From assembly GCA_946800325.1 (NCBI GenBank), contig OX326956.1, forward strand, positions 38,595,082 to 38,659,081: a DNA stretch of 64,000 nt, in the 5' to 3' direction. The stretch is from Luzula sylvatica. Lineage: Eukaryota > Streptophyta > Magnoliopsida > Poales > Juncaceae. The notes beneath the pieces were generated by a model. That model did not search any database, was not told where the DNA came from, and saw only the letters and a program-made list of their open reading frames with translations. The position numbers and the translations under genes are program-made. Of this stretch, positions 32,656 to 43,470 are shown piece after piece. Each line of letters begins with the position of its first letter. The stretch's first letter is position 1.

Positions 32656-33331
32656 TATTTCCCGCTTGACCCAATCACATGTCTCTATCGCCTCTTGTAG
32701 CCTTCTGGTTCACCCGCATCGGTTAGTAGCAAATAATGGAGTGATGGAGAGTAACGATTTGGGGGGTTAATTCTACAGCTTGATCGTCTCACAATCGGAG
32801 TTTCTGGGCTTTCGTTTTGCGCGGTTTTAGCCGTGTCTTCATCGCATTTTCAATCACAACCTGGACCGAAAACTTGTATTCCTCGGGCTCATTCGAATCG
32901 TCCTTATTCGGAATTTGATGGACACTCTCCTCTGGTTTCAATTCGCCTTCGGAACTGAACCTGTTCTTGTAGAGCTCATCTTCATTAAAGGTTGCGTCCC
33001 TTGACCGAATTATTTTTCGACCTTCCTCGATCCAAAATAGATAACCGAAATAATCCGATCCGTATCCACTAAACACACATCTTTGGGTCTTCACGTCTAG
33101 TTTGTCCCTCTTCTCTGCATCAATATGGACATACGAGATGTTCCCAAAAATTCGGAAATAAGCAAGGGAAATATGTTTACCTCTCCATTTCTCTTCAAGT
33201 AGCTCGAGGTTTAGGGATTTCATCGGAGTATGGTTGATAAGGTATGCGGTCGTGTTAACCGCATCTGTCCAGAGCATCTTCGGTAATCTACGTTCAATCA
33301 CATCGTCCTCGTCCGTTCATTCAAAGTTCGA
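32656..33331 (-). pseudogene. Tork/Tnt1-like integrase C-terminus and start of reverse transcriptase
   Basis: The minus-strand frame 33301-32789 reads KMLWTDAVNTTAYLINHTP, then FGNISYVHIDAEKRDKL and SGYGSDYFGYLFW, the C-terminal half of a Tnt1-type integrase. Just upstream (33331-33300) RTLNERTRTM continues the core domain in another frame, so a 1-base shift lies near 33300. Beyond the stop at 32789 broken frames give TDAGEPEGY and EAIETCDWVK, the first part of the reverse transcriptase region, which ends near 32656. The remaining polymerase and RNase H are missing. The other half of this gene is at 41894-43470; the 8.6-kb element between them is an insertion. Confidence 0.8.
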
Positions 33332-34424
33332 TGATGGGGAATATCCTCGACCCCGGGCCCGCGCAGCGGAATGAAGGCCCGGTCCGATTCCCCGATTCCC
33401 GAGATCACGCCACGACTTCGAGGGTACGATGCGAATAGAAGGACAGATTCATACCAGTGCCAAATTGATGGCACACGAAGGGTTGATCGCCGCCTTCTAT
33501 TTCCTTCGGTGTCACGTTGGTGACTAGCCCGTACGTCCCATACCGCACGTCTCCCACCGTTTCGACACGCCTCGGGTTGTCTTCGTGCGTTCCATGCCCG
33601 CATGATTCCACAGCCCGTTACTCGATTACTTCTCCGGTTTGATCACAACGAAGAGCCACATGTGTCGCTCCTCTACCCGTATCCACCGTGAGTCGTAGCA
33701 CCTCGGTCGCAGATGCACCTGCCTAGAGGATGCACCGGCGAACTTGCATGATTGCGTTTCGATTCTCTAGACGGAGAAAATTCTTTTCTCCTTCTCTCTC
33801 AATCTCTTCGCACTCTTTCATCAAGTGATTAGAGTCTCTTAATTTCTGGATTAATTCTAAATTAACTCCATTAATTTTCTGGTTGAACTAATCTAATTAT
33901 TCAACTGGTTGGACTGATAAGAGAGAGAGAAACATCCTATATATACTCCATAGGATAAGGATGGGCCAAAATGTATGTATATCTTCTATACAACTTTTCA
34001 AACAGAAAACTGCATACACCCTTTCAGTAATCTGTCAGAACGAAAATATTAAATCGTTCCAACCGACGTTGAACATTTACGAAAGTTGTAGATAATCTAA
34101 TTATATTTCCAACCCAATTTGGCCCAGCCCAATTGGAGTTCGGACCCGAAAGTTACGGCCATTTTACTGACTGTATGTCAAACTGTCGCACCCTTTCGGT
34201 ATTTCATTAGAACGATACTGATACTTCGCTCAAATGAAATATATTACAACATGAAAGTTCTAGATAATCTCATTATCTAACTAACCCAATTTGAACCATT
34301 CAAATAGGAGTTTCCTACTGAAAGTTATACCAGTTTTACTAATCTGTTTCGTATGCCCACGAACGCGTACGTTCGTTTGTCCTACGTACCATTTTAGCGA
34401 TGATCCAAAACTGTATTTCCTTCA
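33332..34424 (-). repeat. 3' LTR (1093 bp)
   Basis: Forward ends are TGATGGGGAATATCC and TTTCCTTCA, followed by the polypurine tract complement GTCTCCCACTCAG. About nine differences from the 5' LTR were noticed, roughly 99% identity. Two units of a ~170-bp repeat lie at about 34000-34345. Confidence 0.92.
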
Positions 34425-35500
34425 GTCTCCCACTCAGTTTCAGATTTACCTAAAAGGTACTCATGTATATCACATATACACTATATCAGAGAATCTGGCC
34501 CGCGTATCAAATACGCTAAAGCCATGCACATCCAATGTGCAAATACTTGCAATCAAGCCCGACATAGTACGACTCGTTGTGTGACCGTGTAGGTTCGTTT
34601 AACGATGGCAGTAGGCCGTTTCCATGGCACTACAAGCCCATGAGCGGGATCTAGTCACTCCATCATGGCTACCCATGTTAAAACGAAAAATGATTGTGAT
34701 CATTGTGCCTATCTCGAATAGCGGTTACTAGTTCTCTTGTTTCTGATATCCGTTAATCAAAAGGCATGGTAATAGTCATCCTTATAATTTGATTAACTAT
34801 AGTTATTCCCCGATTCCGAGTTGATTTAACAAATTTCAATCGATATTAACCATTAATATCATTGACTCTGGCCAGAGATTTCGTTAATCGACTCATCGAG
34901 CGGCGCCTAAGAGATATCTCTTACTTTCGGAATAAACAATTCCTATCTTGGAGACTCACATTGAATTCCGTGTTTCGGACAATACCCAATGATGACCCTT
35001 TTAACTCCCTGTTACGGTGAGCGTAAGATCATATCAAAGCATTGTGTTACGCACGTAACGCAATCAATGATCCCCTCAAGTATGAAGAATCTAAAACCCC
35101 ATCCGTCACAAGTCCATCTATAATGACTAAACCATGTCATGGACTCGCGGCTTTGGTCATATCCAATACATGTAACCTAACATATATCTACGTTCCCGAT
35201 TCGACAAGCACCTTGTCCCATGATTAGCAAAACATAATCATCTCCTCGGCAAACGTACTAGTGTACGCGTTCAGTCTATCCAATAATAGAAATGCTTCTC
35301 TCTTAAGCAAGCTGATCCGCGACTAGGGATGTTTAGAAATGACACTTTAAGTGTGACGGTTTCGCTGCACATGGTCCTCAACCATGTCGACGTCCACACA
35401 AGTTCAAATCAAGGTTCATGTAACAATCATATTACACAACCCGCACACTGTTTTCATATAAGGTGAATGCATATTTAATTTAAGTAAACAAAATTTTTAA
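34425..35500 (-). other. 3' non-coding tail of the 33-42 kb element
   Basis: No gene is seen. Parts resemble the same position of the Angela-like element at 23606-24893. Confidence 0.55.
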
Positions 35501-38500
35501 AAAGAATGCATTCATATGGACTAAGTATTTGGGTGATACAACGTTTACCTATGGGTATCTCCATACCCATAACCTGCGAGGATTATCGTATTAGATAACT
35601 ACACTCTACTCTCTTCTTCCTCCTCTAGGTATCTCCATACCCATAGTCATCGCATGACAGTCACGCGCGACTAGAGAGAGCGGTCTTGTAAACGGGTCCG
35701 CACGTTCCCGCTAGTGTTAATCATCATCAGGATTGGAACATTTCCAATACCTACGATCACATCTTTTCATAAAATTTCATGGATCAAATGAAATTTCCTG
35801 AGTATTGGCTAGAAGTGGTTGTGACCTCGGCATTTTTGGCTTGTACTATTGCGTCTCACGCAATAAACAACCATAAATTCGATAACTCGTGACTACTAGA
35901 GTTTAGTCATGTATCCTTGATCCATACGACTTCCTTTTGCGATTAATAACCGCAATATACTCGCCACCGTAAATAGAATCATAAACTATTGGTCTTGTGG
36001 AACCTTTCCACATAACCGTGTTTTCATTTAAGCAAAACATGTACACACTTTGTGATCGAAAGTCGTGCTACATATTTGGACGTGCTTCATCTTTGGAAAC
36101 TGTTGTTTGTTATAACTCTTTATAACCAACACGTCCTCCACACCATTATAGATAATAAATCCTGAATTCTTTCGCAAAGTATTCAAGGATAAACTTCACC
36201 TCTATCAATACAAATCCCGATGGGTTTTAAATATACATAACCATTATGTATATATTTGTATAACCATTATACAATCACAAGAGTTAGTCTCATGTAATCG
36301 AATTACATTCAAACTCATGTGATTCCCATGAATTTTATTGACGGTGAACTAGACGCTTTATTTGTATGACAGATAGCCACATACATATCATGACAGATAT
36401 AATAGATCCTAACATCAAATGTAAGGCATCATATTATTACTTTTCGCGCTGCTTGATGTCTCACATCGAGCCGTTGAAAATTTCTGCCGTTCGACATTTC
36501 GATTTATCTCCTCCAAGGAGTTTACATGTTGAAAACCATTTTCAACAATATGTCGATATATGTGATATAACATAGAACGAGGAACTTCTTAGATCTATCC
36601 TATAGATCTTCACGCTTAATTCATAAGCGGTCTCGTCTAAATCCTTTGTCGGTACAAGAAATATAACGCAGCTCCCACTGACCTTCATGTGTACACAAAG
36701 TTTCCATTCGTTTCGACAATTTTATAACAGTTTATAATTTTGTCAAAACGAATATTCCAATTCCGAGAAGCTTTCTCTAATCCATCATATGGATCGTTAA
36801 AGCGTGCATATCTTATCCCCGATTCTTATGAATCGACAAAACCGTAAGGTTGTGTCAAGTACACATCCTTTCATAAAATTTCTGTCAAGAAATTCGGTTT
36901 TGACATTCATTTTGCCACATCACATAGTCGTAATATGCGACCATGGCAAGCAGAATTTCGAGAATGTGAAAGCATGGCAACATGCGAAAACGTTTCTTCA
37001 TAGTCCGACTATGAATTGCATGAAACTCTTCGCAAAAAGCCTCGCTTTACATATATGCGTATTCCTATCCATGTCGGTTCGTCATCTTGAAAAACCCACT
37101 CACATTTCACGGGTCTAACCCAGAAAGTAATGAAATCATGTTCTGAACTTGATAATTAACATGGATCGAATCTCAGATTTCATGACACCATGTCATGTGG
37201 AATCAACTTTTCATAGCATCCTTGTAGGATATCGAATCATCATATGATTTCGATCTATCATCATTAGCATCGATAAATCCGTATTTACCGGCTTATGATA
37301 TAGCCTACTTGATCCACGAAAAATTCCTTTGTGTGTTCGACTTGCGTTCATCAACTCTTGATGAAGCCATGTCAACTTTCATCGGTACAATGTTCATTTT
37401 CAAATCACGAACTCTTTCGAGATTTATTCTACTCCCACTAACCCGCATAGAGATTAATGACACCAAGTTCCAAACTTGTGCGCATCTAGTCCTCCTCCAA
37501 GAAGGCATCTCTTCGAGCCACGAAAATCTAATTTTCGTCGGGACGTTAGAACTAATACCCTTTAGTTACCTTAAGGATACACGAACAATTTCCAGATTTG
37601 GGATTGAGTTTAACTGAAACAAATTTCGAAATATACTCACATCCTCAAATCTGTACAAGTGACAACTTCGGAACCATTCCGATCCATATCTCATATGGCG
37701 TCTTTTGTACCGATTAGAAGGTTTATGGTCCATATCTTAATGCAACCATTCATTAGTGCCGCTGTCTCAGGGGCGTATCCCCAAAATATTTTTGGGAGAT
37801 CCTATTGACTTATCATTTATCGAACCATGTCCAACATGCGTTCATTTCCTCTTTTCTGACACATCTCAATGTTCCGAATAAAGGCAATCGTGAAACGATT
37901 CCACAATCATAAATGATCATCAATATTCATAACTCAAATATCGCCTCTTCGATCCTATCGAAAGGTTTAGCTCAAATACTCGCCTTCTCGATCCTATCGA
38001 AAAGCTTTGATTTTCTTGCTTAGTTGATTTCGTATTTCGTTTTTGAAACTCTTTGAACCTTTCAAAAATCTCCGTTTCGGCACGCATTAAATAGATATTT
38101 TCATATCTACTTTAACCGTCCATAAACGTAACAAAATACCGATAGCCTCCTCTTGCCTCGGAACTTATCGGAACATTACATCTAAATGTAATTTCCAATA
38201 ATTCGTTGGATCTTTCTCCAACCTTTGGAGAATGATGCCATTGTCGTCTTGCCTAATAAATAAGTATCGCATTAATCAATCGAATCTAATTCGGATGATT
38301 CTAGCAATCCATCATATGGAATCTAGATACGCGAATCTCGTTTATATGGCCAAGACGGCAATGCCAAAAGAAGCAATCAAGCTCTTGGTTTAATCCTCCT
38401 CGGATTTCACCATTCTTTGAGTCATTAGTTTGGACAACTCTTTGTCCGAACTTTCCGTTTGGAAAACATTTTCCCAAAATACCCTTAGACATACATTTCT

Positions 38501-39000
38501 TTCGATCCCTTCTTTGAATTACAAGGACATCCACGCATCTATATACATTGGATTCCTCGGATACTCCGAGCATCTCCAATTCAATTTTAAATCACATCTC
38601 ATGCAATTTCGGGATCGACTTATCTATCGAATGCATATGATATTCGGTCACGACGATCAAATCTCGTACCATCAACACACGAGTGTTAATCAAAGACCCA
38701 TAAGGCGTCTCAAAATTAACCTACTCTTTGAGCCGCATCGAACCATTCAACGCGCTCTAGCTCTTGAAACTATTTCATGAGCGTTGTGTTTTACTTTCAT
38801 ATACACCCGAATTCTGAAAACAATTTTTGAGAAATTTGCGTCTATACATGCCACCACAAGGCACGTAATATCGTTCGATTCCTTCTTAAAGTTTATCGAA
38901 CCTGGCCTTCTCTAAAGCCATAGCATTGAGCCCCGAATCTACCATTTCCGTGTCCAACACGTTCCTTTAAGTCAAAGAACTATTCTTTGACTATCAAGGT
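35500..39000 (-). pseudogene. thoroughly decayed copia gag-pol remains
   Basis: On the minus strand short shreds match the copia gene order. RNase H and reverse transcriptase words lie around 35800-37100 and a linker around 37300-37600. Integrase remains are at 37700-38250, and the gag-pre-integrase zinc finger FFWHCRLGHINEIRVSRF is near 38380-38330. No open frame exceeds about 100 residues; many small indels and stops interrupt every domain. The DNA still aligns by eye with the Angela-like pol at 24894-27600 (for example TGTGTCAAGTACACATCC near 36850 against 26080). It has no coding function. Confidence 0.75.
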
Positions 39001-40783
39001 TAATAACGGTAATTCCGGCCCAAAAGCCATCTATCATATCGATCTCATCGATATATTTGGTGTTGCTTGAAAACATAATTCTAAACGGATGATGAAGATT
39101 AACTCCTAACCGTGCGTACTTAATCTATATGCTTATATGAAGAATATATGATAGTGTTATTTTATCGAATCGATAACCCTCATACCGATACGGGACTCCA
39201 AGTCCATAACACTCAAGACCCATATTTTACGATCCTCCCATAAGTGACTATGGCCGACAAATGAGATCTCGATATTTTAGGTAGGATTAAATCCAATCGT
39301 ATCCAATACGACTCTCGTTCCTTTATAGAATTTCGGTGACGAATCGTATCCAATACAATCCATGTTCCGTGTGTGCATTCTATCTATGCCCCGAACTCCA
39401 ATCGGGCTTGGACGGTTAAGTCATAACCATATCCATCGTATCGTTCAATTGAACTACTCACGTGCCCGACTATGGCCTGAAACCACGTGAGTCCCCAATT
39501 AACGCTTACCACCCGCACCAATATATACAATAGTACGTGCCCGACTATGGCCTGAAACCACGCACTATGTCATATCAATCTCGATGGTTGTGGATATGGA
39601 AGGCATTTCCATGACTTAAATATTATGAGGGATCATGCCATTGCATGTTTCTAAATTCGTGACATAATCATATTATATCACTATCACAAGATTTGTAAAT
39701 GCATATGATTTATTTAGGGAGATTAATTATTCTAAATAATTAATTATCTAATATGCTAGAATGTTTGATGCCGATCAAATCGATATAAAGAACTCAAAAT
39801 TCCGAGCTTCGTAGCCAAAGTTATCGCGAAAACAAAAACAGCATCCAGAGAAGGGTCCGTTATAACGGACTTCCCCATCCGTTATAACGCAAGGGCCGTG
39901 GGGCGCGAGAAAACCTCGCCCGGGACGCGTCCGGGGCGCCAAAAACTGCCCCCGGGGCGGCAGAAAAACTGTTTTTCTGCACCCTTTCGTTATTTCATTA
40001 GAACGACACTAATACTTCGCTCAAATAAAATATATTACAACATGAAAGTTCTAGATAATCTAATTATCTAACTAAAACAATTTGAACCATTCAAATCGGA
40101 ATTTTCTACTGAAAGTTATACCAGTTTTAGTAAAATACGAACAAACGAAAAGGTAAGTATATCATACACCTTTTCAACCAGAAAACTACAGACACCTTTT
40201 CAGTATTCTGTTGAAACAAAAAATATTAAATTGTTCCAACCGACTTTGAACGTGAACGAAAGTTCTAGATAATCTTATTATCTAATTAACCCAATTGGAT
40301 TGGACTCAATTGGAGTTTCGATGCGACATATACGGACGTTTTAGTCTCTGTACGTCAAACAGTCGCACCCTTTCAGTATTCCATAAAAACGACACTGATA
40401 ATTCGTTCAAATGGAAAAACTTTATGTATCAAAGTCATAGATAATCTCATTATCTAACTACGCCAATTTGATCCAATCAATTTGGAGTTTTCCACTGAAA
40501 ATTATCTTAGTTTTACTCACTGTTTCGTATTCTAACTTTCTGCAGATTTTGCCGTTTCGTCCGTTTTCGCTCGTTTCCAAAACGATAAATCATGAAACCT
40601 TTTCACGATCATTCCTAGATACTTTCAATCAACTTTTGATCGATCTCTAGCGAATTCCACTTGTGATTTTAACGGAATTTGACTTTCTCTATATGTAACA
40701 TCATGCAAACGGGTACGAACTTTGATAATCCGTGCGTATATCTAATATACGACTATGATTCGACCCTCGAATCGATGGCGATC
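39001..40783 (-). promoter_or_regulatory. leader of the 33-42 kb element with repeats
   Basis: Non-coding. Two GTCCGTTATAACGGAC-type palindromes lie at about 39855-39892 beside a GC-rich patch (39895-39970). About three units of the ~170-bp LTR repeat (CACCCTTTCRGTATTTCATT...GAAAGTTCTAGATAATCT...) follow at about 39980-40520. Confidence 0.65.
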
Positions 40784-40795
40784 GCTCTGATACCA
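40784..40795 (-). promoter_or_regulatory. primer-binding site, initiator Met-tRNA
   Basis: Minus-strand TGGTATCAGAGC lies one base inside the 5' LTR. Confidence 0.92.
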
Positions 40796-40796
40796 C

Positions 40797-41888
40797 TGTT
40801 GGGAATATCCTCGACCCCGGGCCCGCGCAGCGAAATGAAGGTCCGGTCCGATTCCCCGATTCCCGAGATCACGCCACGACTTCGAGGGTACGATGCGAAT
40901 AGAAGGACAGATTCATACCAGTGCCAAATTGATGGCACACGAAGGGTTGATCGCCGCCTTCTATTTCCTTCGGTGTCACGTTGGTGACTAGCCCGTACGT
41001 CCCATACCGCACGTCTCCCACCGTTTCGACACGCCTCGGGTTGTCTTCGTGCGTTCCATGCCCGCATGATTCCACAGCCCGTTACTCGATTACTTCTCCG
41101 GTTTGATCACAACGAAGAGCCACATGTGTCGCTCCTCTACCCGTATCCACCGTGAGTCGTAGCACCTCGGTCGCAGATGCACCTGCCTAGAGGATGCACC
41201 GGCGAACTTGCATGATTGCGTTTCGATTCTCTAGACGGAGAAAATTCTTTTCTCCTTCTCTCTCAATCTCTTCGCACTCTTTCATCAAGTAATTAGAGTC
41301 TCTTAATTTCTGGATTAATTCTAAATTAACTCCATTAATTTTCTGGTTGAACTAATCTAATTATTCAACTGGTTGGACTGATAAGAGAGAGAGAAACATC
41401 CTATATATACTCCATAGGATAAGGATGGGCCAAAATGTATGTATATCTTCTATACAACTTTTCAAACAGAAAACTGCATACACCCTTTCAGTAATCTGTC
41501 AGAACGAAAATATTAAATCGTTCCAACCGACTTTGAACATTTACGAAAGTTGTAGATAATCTAATTATCTTTCCAACCCAATTTGGCCCAGCCCAATTGG
41601 AGTTCGGACCCGAAAGTTACGGCCGTTTTACTGACTGTATGTCAAACTGTCGCACCCTTTCGGTATTTCATTAGAACGATACTGATACTTCGCTCAAATG
41701 AAATATATTACAACATGAAAATTCTAGATAATCTCATTATCTAACTAACCCAATTTGAGCCATTCAAATAGGAGTTTCCTACTGAAAGTTATACCAGTTT
41801 TACTAATCTGTTTCGTATGCCCACGAACGCGTACGTTCGTTTGTCCTACGTACCATTTTAGCGATGATCCAAAACTGTATTTCCTTCA
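40797..41888 (-). repeat. 5' LTR (1092 bp)
   Basis: Forward ends are TGTTGGGAATATCC and TTTCCTTCA. It is immediately followed by the TTCGA target duplication. Confidence 0.92.
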
Positions 41889-41893
41889 TTCGA

Positions 41894-43470
41894 TCCATGC
41901 GTTCAACAATCCCGTTATGCTGAGGTCGATTTGGAACCGTCCGAATTTGCTTGATCCCTTGGTCCGCGCAAAACCCTTTGAACTCGGCACTGTCGTACTC
42001 CGCTCGATTATCCGACTTTAAGCATTTCAGCTTCAAGCCGGTTTCGGTGTCGACTTCTGCCTTCCACCTTTTGAAAACATTAAACACGTCAGATTTGTGT
42101 TTAATAAAATATATCCATACCTTCCTAGTTGAATCATCGATGCAGGTGACATAATATCGTGACCCGCCGATTGACTGGACCGGAGATGGTCCCCACTCGT
42201 CACTATGCACTAGGACTAATTTCCCCGTCTTGATTTCTCGTCCGGTTTTCGAAAAACTAACCTGTCTTTGCTTGCCGAGCACGCAATTCTCGCAAAAACT
42301 GTCTTTTACCTATTTTACCTTCGGTAACAGACCCTTGGAAATCAACACTTGCATCCCTTCGTGACTCATATGACCAAGCCGATTGTGCCACAACATCGGG
42401 TCAGTCGCTGCTCCCGAAACTGCCAACAAATCTCCCCTATTATCGGTTAGATAGAGGGTTCCCGTCTTCGTACATTTTGCTATCACCATGGTCCCCTTTA
42501 CAATCTTCCACGAACCGTTCCCGAACACGGTCTTGTAGCCATCATTATCCATTTGCCCGACGAATATCAAACTCTTCTTCAGACCGAGAATGCACCGAAC
42601 TCCTCGCAAAGTCCATCTAAATCCGTTGCTGGATATTATCTGGACATCACATATGCCCGATATGGTTAGAGATTTTCCATCTGATAAGTGAACCTTTCCT
42701 AAATCTCCTGATTTGAAAATTAAGAACTTATCTTTCTGCGAGCTGGAGTGGAAGGATGCGCCTGAGTCCAAAACCCATCACTCAACGGGGTTGTCGGCAA
42801 TATGATGAGAGCGTCTTCTGTGTCCTGCTCGGTGACAGCATTTACGGAATTTGATTCCGCCTTCTCCTTTCTCGGGGCTATGCAGTTCCGCTTCATGTGA
42901 CCTTTATTGCCATAATTTCAGCACTCCAACTCGCCACGTGGCCTTGACTTGCTGCGTCATCTCGACTTGGCTCGCCCGCAGTTGTTGCTTTTCTGACCTT
43001 CACGACCCCGACTCTCTAAATCCAACGCCGAACCCAAGGAATCCGAGGATTCGCTCCGCTCCTTTCGTCGAATATCATCATTCAGGATGTTGTCTCGCAC
43101 TTCCTCAAAAGTTAGATCATGCTTAACGTTGATAACGTCTACCGTCGTTGTCCAGTTTTCCGACAGAGATGACAGTAGCATGACTGTCTACATCTCATCA
43201 TCAAGGTTAAAATTGAAAGAGTCCAATTGGTTTGAAATAACCTGAAAAGCATTTAGCTGTTTCGTGACAGATCCGCCCTCCGTCATTGCAAATTGAAAAG
43301 GCGGCGCACCAGGTGCAGCTTGTTTAGCGAAGATGATTTCTCGTACGCGTTGGATAACACCTTCATGATACCGAAAGATGTCGTCTCCTTCGCTACGTTG
43401 AATGCCACGTTCTTGGCCATCAATAATTGGATATAGCTTAGCGTCTTGCGCAGGGCCGGTCCGGAGTTTT
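41894..43470 (-). pseudogene. Tork/Tnt1-like gag, protease and integrase core, broken
   Basis: From right to left on the minus strand: Gag C-terminal half (LLSSLSENWTTTVDV near 43170; N-terminus cut off by the satellite at 43471), a zinc knuckle near 42900-42860, protease (MDSGASFHSS at 42771), and the integrase zinc finger (LWHNRLGHMSHEGMQ) and core (VHSDEWGP, LKSDNRAEYDSAEF, NGIVERMDR). The first knuckle Cys is followed by a stop and the second Cys is changed to Tyr, so nucleic-acid binding would be lost. An in-frame stop lies at 42310-42312. The integrase reading continues at 33331 on the other side of an inserted retrotransposon. Confidence 0.85.

Larger units (their letters stand above)
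33332..41888 (-). mobile_element. LTR retrotransposon with near-identical LTRs and decayed interior
   Basis: LTRs at 33332-34424 and 40797-41888 flank an interior with primer site (40795-40784), leader (40783-39000), decayed copia coding (39000-35500), non-coding tail and polypurine tract (34437-34425). A perfect 5-bp target duplication TTCGA lies at 33327-33331 and 41889-41893, splitting the integrase codons of a Tork-like element. It belongs near the Angela-like family by its gag-pre-integrase motif WHCRLGHINEIR. Confidence 0.92.

Noticed and set aside
33298..33611. Minus-strand frames of 68-101 residues at 33298-33611 and again at 40753-41075
   Set aside because: They lie in the two LTR copies and repeat for that reason. 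The only real coding seen is the integrase remnant (RTLNERTRTM) at the end of the first.
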